Shown: positions 5,222 to 9,068 of the stretch, piece by piece
Numbering within the stretch: position 1 is the first letter of the stretch
Layout: every line of letters starts with the position of its first letter
Origin: JBGOUJ01 sp041477005
GTDB taxonomy: Bacteria > Acidobacteriota > Terriglobia > Bryobacterales > JACQDG01
Reading direction: 5' to 3'
Assembly (NCBI GenBank): GCA_041477005.1
Contig: JBGOUJ010000303.1
Span: forward strand, 1 to 9,068
Length of the DNA: 9,068 bases
Translations under genes and position numbers: made by a program
Notes under the pieces: model-generated
What the model saw: the letters and a program-made list of their open reading frames with translations, nothing else
Databases searched by the model: none
What the model was told of the DNA's origin: nothing

Positions 5222-6958
5222 CTACCGTCCCAACACATGGCGGTAGGCGTTCTCCGCTTCGGGATCGGGCTCGGGAAGGTTGGCGAGGTAAAGGCCGAAC
5301 CAGCGGCGGGCGCGCGCGGTATCGCCCCGGCGGAGGAACAAGAAGCCCAGGGTGCGGGCGCAGAGGTTGAGCTCGGGGTCATTCTCGAGGTGCACGCGGC
5401 ACTCCGCTTCCAGGTGGTCGCGGACCAGCGATCGGTCGAGCGCCGCCACGCCGGAGGGCGGCGGGCGGAGAAAGACCAGGGCTTGCGAGTCCTGGTAGAC
5501 GAGCCGCCATTCTCCCTCGCCCGCATCGGCCAGCCCCAGGGCCAGGGGATAGAGCACGCCGGTGGTGTATTCAAAGGCGTTGATGACGATCGCGCCGACG
5601 CCGTAGCGGGCGAGGACTTCGCGGCGCACGTTGGGATCGGGACTGGTGAGCGCCCGGCCGTAATCCTGGTAGACCGCTTCGTTCAGCGCCCGGCCGTCGA
5701 TGAAGACGCGTTCCTCGGGCCACAGGCGCCAGATCAGGTAGCCGCCGTACTCGTAAGTGTTGAAGATCGGCGCGGAGACGCGATGGGCCAGGAGGAAATC
5801 GGCTGCCCCGGACGGAAACTTCCAAAACGCGGCCCGGAACTGAAAGAACTGGCCGCGGTAGACTCCGACGCCCAGCCAGCCAACAAGCACAAGCGCCACG
5901 GCCGGCCCAGCGACAGCCGGCAGCTTCCGGCGCCACGGAAAGTAGGCGGCGATCAAGATCGGCGCCAGAAAAGCAATCAACGGGATGTTTCGGAAAGCGA
6001 GGAGAGATGCCGCCGCAAAGGGAAGGAACAGGAACCAGTCCACTGCTCGGACACGCCGCCAGGCTGACAGCAACACCGCCGCCGCCGCGTAAAGCAGGAG
6101 GTTGAAGGCATAGGGAGGTCCCCACAGGCGCGGCCGGGTCCATTCGATCAAGGTTTGGGTGAGGTAGCTGTGGCGGTAGGCGGCGAGGATCTCGAAAATG
6201 CGGAAGCCGCTCGGGTTGAGGCCGGAGAGGGCGATCGAGAGCGCGGCCACGATCCACAACCGGGCGTCGTTCGGATAGCGCTCGCCGCGCCGCCGGCGCA
6301 CGGCCGCAGCCGCCGAGTAAGCCGCCAGGATCACCCACCCCAGGAAATATCCTCCGTGGGAGTTGGCCCAAACGACGGACAGGGCGGGCAACAGCCACAG
6401 CGGGCCGCCACGCTCCAGAATCCAGATAAAAACCGGCACCAAAACGAAACTGATGAGGGCCGGCCGATCGGCGCTAAACAAAGAAGTGACCGACGCGGCC
6501 GCAACCGCCGCCGCGATCCCCCAATGCAAGCTTCCCTCAGCACGCCTCGAGGCGAGCAGCCCGGCGATGCCACAGAAGGCGGTCAGCAGCAGGGCCTTGA
6601 ACAGCACCACGCCCGGAAAGCCGGCCACGCGATAGACCAGGTACCAGAGCGCTTGCGCCAGCCATTCGTGAGTCAGGTTGAAATGGCGGATTCTCTGTTC
6701 GCCCGGGTACGCCGGCTTGCCGAGATTCGAAGTGTAGGAGAACGGGTCAGGAACGGGAAGCTGGCGCCGCTCGACGATGTACTGGCCCGTTTTCAGGTGC
6801 CACCAGAAGTCGGTGTCGGCAATCTCGGTCGAAAAAAGACCGAGCAGGCAGAGGGCGGCCAGGGCGAGCGTTGCGCGCGGCAGCCAGGCAGGGGGAGGGG
6901 ACGGAGGCGACGGCTGGGGAGGTTCCGGCGGGGATTTTTTTGGGGCTTTACGGGCCAG
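5222..6958 (-). CDS. large polytopic membrane protein with periplasmic C-terminal domain; start codon unclear
   Basis: The sure part runs from a GTG at 6628 (468 aa), but the same frame is open to 6967 and encodes clearly conserved sequence: a basic, proline-rich start, a membrane helix (LALAALCLLGLF), DTDFWWHLKTGQYI, LPVPDPFSYTS and HEWLAQALWYLVYR. Further on come 8-10 membrane helices with WANSHGGYFLGW, NPSGFRI and RNIPLIAF, then a C-terminal domain with NTYEYGGYLIWRLWPEERVF, IDGR, and a TPR-like end (LGFLFLRRGDTARARRWF). This resembles bacterial multi-pass proteins of the glycosyltransferase-like type with unknown substrate. No ATG, GTG or TTG occurs in frame between 6628 and the stop at 6968; CTG at 6958 is used here as the most plausible start (578 aa). 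A sequencing error or frameshift upstream is the other explanation. Confidence 0.75.
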   Translation of the reverse strand: MARKAPKKSPPEPPQPSPPSPPPAWLPRATLALAALCLLGLFSTEIADTDFWWHLKTGQYIVERRQLPVPDPFSYTSNLGKPAYPGEQRIRHFNLTHEWLAQALWYLVYRVAGFPGVVLFKALLLTAFCGIAGLLASRRAEGSLHWGIAAAVAAASVTSLFSADRPALISFVLVPVFIWILERGGPLWLLPALSVVWANSHGGYFLGWVILAAYSAAAAVRRRRGERYPNDARLWIVAALSIALSGLNPSGFRIFEILAAYRHSYLTQTLIEWTRPRLWGPPYAFNLLLYAAAAVLLSAWRRVRAVDWFLFLPFAAASLLAFRNIPLIAFLAPILIAAYFPWRRKLPAVAGPAVALVLVGWLGVGVYRGQFFQFRAAFWKFPSGAADFLLAHRVSAPIFNTYEYGGYLIWRLWPEERVFIDGRALNEAVYQDYGRALTSPDPNVRREVLARYGVGAIVINAFEYTTGVLYPLALGLADAGEGEWRLVYQDSQALVFLRPPPSGVAALDRSLVRDHLEAECRVHLENDPELNLCARTLGFLFLRRGDTARARRWFGLYLANLPEPDPEAENAYRHVLGR

Positions 6959-6993
6959 AGCGATAGCTTAGCACGCGCCGGCCCCGGCTGCGT

Positions 6994-6999
6994 TAGAAT
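6994..6999 (+). promoter_or_regulatory. -10 element of the uroporphyrinogen-III synthase gene
   Basis: TAGAAT (five of six consensus bases) puts the transcription start near 7006, only about 9 nt before the ATG. TTAGCA (6968-6973) is a poor -35 candidate with a 20-bp spacer. The short leader leaves no room for a normal ribosome site. Confidence 0.45.
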
Positions 7000-7014
7000 G
7001 CGGGGAACTACACC

Positions 7015-7899
7015 ATGGCAGACCTTGGGGCCGATTTTGGCGGGCTGCGGGTTCTGGCGCTCGAAAGCCGCCGGGCCGACGAGATCGCCCGCCTGATCAC
7101 CAACAACCGGGGCGCTGCCACCGTGGCGCCCTCCATGCGCGAGGCGCCGCTCGAGTCCAATACGGCGGCGCTGGATTTCGCCGCCAGGCTGCTGGGCGGC
7201 GGCTTCGACCTTGTGATCTTCCTGACCGGTGTGGGGACGCGCGCGCTCACTCGGGTCATCGAGTCGGCTTATCCGCGCGAGCAGTTTGTGGAAGCGCTGC
7301 GAGGCGTGACGGTGGCGGCACGCGGCCCGAAGCCGATCGCCGCGCTGCGCGAGCTGGACGTGCCGGTCACGGTAGCGGCGCCCGAGCCGAACACCTGGCG
7401 CGAGCTGTTGCAGGCGCTCGACGCGTGGGGTTCGCTCCAAGACCTTCGGGTCGCCGTGCAGGAGTACGGAGTCTCGAACCCGGAACTGCTGGCGGAGCTG
7501 GCCGGGCGGGGCGCGCAGGTCACCGCGGTGCCCGTTTACCAGTGGGCGCTGCCGGAAGATACTGCGCCCCTGCGCGCGGCGGTCAAGTCGCTGGCTCGCG
7601 GCGAAGAGGACGTAGTCCTGTACACGACCTCCATCCAGGTGACCCACCTGCTCCAAATCGCCGCCGGGATGAGCCTGGAAGAGCCGCTGCGCCGGGCCTT
7701 CGAGCGCGTGCTGATCGCCTCGATCGGCCCCACCACCTCCGAGGCCCTGCGCGAGCACGGCCTGGAGCCGGATCTCGAGCCATCGCATCCGAAGATGGGC
7801 TACCTCGTCCTCGAGACGGCTCGCCGCGCAGCCGAGATCCTGGCTCAGAAACGGGCGCGCGCCAACGTCCAGGCCTCCCAGAAATCCTTGCCCCGGTAG
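7015..7899 (+). CDS. hemD: uroporphyrinogen-III synthase family protein, 294 aa
   Basis: The enzyme closes hydroxymethylbilane to uroporphyrinogen III, the last common step of haem, sirohaem and cobalamin synthesis. The family's two-lobed pattern is present: LRVLALESRRADEIARLI, then a long acidic helix, FDLVIFLTGVGTRAL, VTVAARGPKPIAALRELDV, and APEPNTWRELLQAL in the first half; RVAVQEYG, AQVTAVPVYQW, DVVLYTTSIQVTHLLQIA and ASIGPTTSEALREHGLEPDLEPSHPK in the second, the last matching the conserved IGxTTxxAL segment. Sequence conservation in this family is low and some members are regulatory, so the catalytic role is likely, not certain. No other haem genes are adjacent. The 3' end runs 55 bases into the convergent peptidase gene. 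Confidence 0.82.
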   Translation: MADLGADFGGLRVLALESRRADEIARLITNNRGAATVAPSMREAPLESNTAALDFAARLLGGGFDLVIFLTGVGTRALTRVIESAYPREQFVEALRGVTVAARGPKPIAALRELDVPVTVAAPEPNTWRELLQALDAWGSLQDLRVAVQEYGVSNPELLAELAGRGAQVTAVPVYQWALPEDTAPLRAAVKSLARGEEDVVLYTTSIQVTHLLQIAAGMSLEEPLRRAFERVLIASIGPTTSEALREHGLEPDLEPSHPKMGYLVLETARRAAEILAQKRARANVQASQKSLPR

Positions 7900-8708
7900 C
7901 GAATGGTCCGGTCGTCCATCACCTCGGCGCCCGGAGCCAATCCAGCGTCAATGCCCAGCGAGTTTCGCGTGGTGTATTCGATCTCGATGGTCACCGGCCC
8001 CTGGACTTTGTAGGGCCGGATCTGGCCGATCTTTTTCATGGCCCGCACGGCGCTTTCGCGGATGAGATCGCGGGCGGCCACGGCCGACATGGAGATACAA
8101 GTGTAACGGCTCAGTCCCTCTTTCACCGCGGCCAACTCGGCTTGGGGCACGATGGCGCGCAGCTCTTCGGTCGCCGCCTGATCGCCGCTCAGCAGGATCA
8201 CCGGGGTGTCGAACCATCCGGCCAGCGCCGCTCGGGTTTCGGTCTCGCCCACCGGCTGGCCGTTCAGGCGCATGTTCTGGATGCCTAAGGAGCTGTAGCT
8301 GTGGGCCATGATGCCGGCCCTCACATTGGCCTTGCTGTGCTGGCCGATGAAGGCGACGGCGGCGTAATGCCGGTCGAGGGTCATGGTAACGCCGAGGTTT
8401 CCCATCAGCAGCTTCGCCTTCGGGTGGATGGTCAGGGCGGAGAGCGACTGGCTGCCGTCATGGCCGTCCCAAACCACCACCTCGTCGGCCCCGCCGGCGA
8501 AGAAGCCATCCACGGCGGCGTTGATCTCGCCGGTGAGCAGTTGCCGCATCTCGGCGTCCTTGGGGTCGGTTTGATCCTGGCGGCAGACCCCGGCCACCCC
8601 CTCGGCGTCGGTAATCACGAAGATGCTCTTCCGGGGCGGGGGCTGGGCCTGGGTCGGGGCCGCCGCCCAAGCGAGCAGTGCAAAAACAAACCATTGGGGG
8701 TAACACAT
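7845..8708 (-). CDS. exported M55-family D-aminopeptidase (DppA-like), 287 aa
   Basis: M55 peptidases are zinc enzymes that free N-terminal D-amino acids, for example D-Ala from D-Ala-D-Ala. All expected residues are seen: D34 and E36 (ITDAEGVAG), H83 (DGHDGS), H124 (FIGQHSKAN), H136 (GIMAHSYSS; the nucleophile position), and E155 (LNGQPVGETE), with spacing like that of Bacillus DppA. Unlike that cytoplasmic protein, residues 1-21 (MCYPQWFVFALLAW, then AAAPTQA) look like a signal peptide, though without a basic N-region, so it probably acts in the periplasm on peptidoglycan or D-peptides. The frame extends upstream to 9029, but that part is antisense to the chaperone gene; ATG at 8708 begins the signal peptide. 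A -10 box 6 bases before the ATG suggests a leaderless message. Confidence 0.9.
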   Translation of the reverse strand: MCYPQWFVFALLAWAAAPTQAQPPPRKSIFVITDAEGVAGVCRQDQTDPKDAEMRQLLTGEINAAVDGFFAGGADEVVVWDGHDGSQSLSALTIHPKAKLLMGNLGVTMTLDRHYAAVAFIGQHSKANVRAGIMAHSYSSLGIQNMRLNGQPVGETETRAALAGWFDTPVILLSGDQAATEELRAIVPQAELAAVKEGLSRYTCISMSAVAARDLIRESAVRAMKKIGQIRPYKVQGPVTIEIEYTTRNSLGIDAGLAPGAEVMDDRTIRYRGKDFWEAWTLARARF

Positions 8709-8714
8709 GGCGAG

Positions 8715-8720
8715 AGTATA
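8715..8720 (-). promoter_or_regulatory. -10 element of the M55 peptidase gene (leaderless)
   Basis: TATACT is followed by CTCGCC and then ATG, so the expected +1 base is the A of the start codon. The -35 region is weak and shares DNA with the divergent chaperone promoter. Confidence 0.5.
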
Positions 8721-8742
8721 CGCCCAGGACTGAGAATCTGTG

Positions 8743-8748
8743 TACAAT
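8743..8748 (+). promoter_or_regulatory. -10 element of the OmpH/Skp gene
   Basis: TACAAT (five of six consensus bases) predicts a start near 8755 and a 33-nt leader that contains GAGGAG, a strong ribosome site. No good -35 box is visible. Confidence 0.5.
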
Positions 8749-8787
8749 GAAAGTCTCGCTGCCATCTCACATTTGAGGAGAATTAAC

Positions 8788-9068
8788 GTGATCCATCGCC
8801 ACCTTGCACTGCCTGCACTGGCGCTGGTCTGGGCTTTGGCCTTCGTCCGGCCGGCTGAGGCGCAGCTCAAGATCGCCGTCATCAATACCCAGCGGGCGGT
8901 GCTGGAAACCGCCGAGATCAAGAAGGCCGCCGCCGATCTGCAGGCCAAGTATGCGCCGCAGCAGGCCGAAGTCGACAAACGGACACGGGAGTTGCAGCAG
9001 ATCCAGGAGAAGCTTGACAACCCTTCCAAGCTGAAGCCGGGGGAGGGCGCCGAATTGCAGGCCGAGCA
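8788..9068 (+). CDS. OmpH/Skp-family periplasmic chaperone, partial (3' end outside window)
   Basis: Skp-type chaperones hold unfolded outer-membrane proteins in the periplasm as trimers with long helical arms. GTG at 8788 has GAGGAG 7 bases upstream. Residues 1-25 form a signal peptide (IHRHLALPALALVWALAF to AEA). The mature start LKIAVINTQRAVLETAEIKKA fits the Skp beta strand and first helix, and from there to the window end the sequence is charged and helical (LQAKYAPQQAEVDKRTRELQ, IQEKLDNPSKLKPGEGAEL), as in the coiled-coil arms. Ninety-three full codons are visible, about half of a usual Skp. The usual partners bamA and lpxD are not on the visible side. It is divergent from the exported peptidase and shares its promoter region. 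Confidence 0.85.
   Translation, partial: MIHRHLALPALALVWALAFVRPAEAQLKIAVINTQRAVLETAEIKKAAADLQAKYAPQQAEVDKRTRELQQIQEKLDNPSKLKPGEGAELQAE

Noticed and set aside
5207..7096. Plus-strand ORFs at 5207-6067 and 6155-7096
   Set aside because: They lie opposite the polytopic membrane protein and show the charged, low-complexity composition of shadows of hydrophobic genes.
6793..7788. Minus-strand ORF of 331 aa opposite the hemD-family gene
   Set aside because: No family features; the plus-strand protein carries the conserved uroporphyrinogen-III synthase segments. It also does not provide a start for the membrane gene.
8301..8750. Plus-strand ORF of 149 aa opposite the M55 peptidase
   Set aside because: Shadow frame; all catalytic residues of M55 are on the minus strand.
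8709..9029. Upstream extension of the M55 reading frame
   Set aside because: It is antisense to the OmpH/Skp gene, and the signal-peptide-like sequence begins at the ATG at 8708.

Overview
The window looks like a piece of a GC-rich chromosome from an acidobacterium, probably of the Solibacter/Bryobacter type. That guess rests on the flavour of the proteins (the 7-TM unknown, the WWHL/HEWLAQ membrane family, the XRE protein with a worn S24-like tail) and on base composition. It is an inference, not a match.

Left part (1-2334). On the minus strand lies the tmRNA gene ssrA (608-959), with an extended -10 promoter and a short tag, ANTQLAYAA. It is followed closely by a HicB-like antitoxin gene (165-581) and, without any gap, a HicA-like toxin ORF that ends early (12-164). 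Divergent from ssrA, and behind a good sigma-70-like promoter, is an XRE-family regulator with a catalytically dead S24-like domain (1140-1934). A perfect inverted repeat (1037-1054) lies between the two promoters. The XRE gene runs 59 bases into the 3' end of a convergent gene of unknown function (1876-2334).

Middle part (2335-5068). A 39-codon ORF with a strong ribosome site and a signal-peptide-like sequence (2539-2658) precedes a two-gene unit: a 7-TM protein (2740-3534) coupled by an ATGA overlap to a membrane-anchored helical protein (3531-4079). Facing them is a fumarylacetoacetate hydrolase (FAH) family gene (4184-5068). Just past its stop is a 16-codon relic of a short-chain dehydrogenase (SDR) gene (4140-4187), which suggests a former FAH-SDR operon for sugar-acid breakdown.

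Right part (5222-9068). A large polytopic membrane protein (5222 to about 6958, minus) has conserved N-terminal sequence extending upstream of any ATG, GTG or TTG. Divergent from it is a uroporphyrinogen-III synthase-family gene (7015-7899). That gene overlaps by 55 bases the end of an exported M55 D-aminopeptidase gene (7845-8708, minus). Back to back with the peptidase gene starts a Skp/OmpH-family periplasmic chaperone gene that leaves the window (8788-9068).

No insertion sequence, CRISPR array or complete phage module was seen. The parts most likely to repay checking are the tmRNA-hicBA linkage, the XRE regulator with its palindrome, the coupled membrane pair, and the start-codon oddities on the right.
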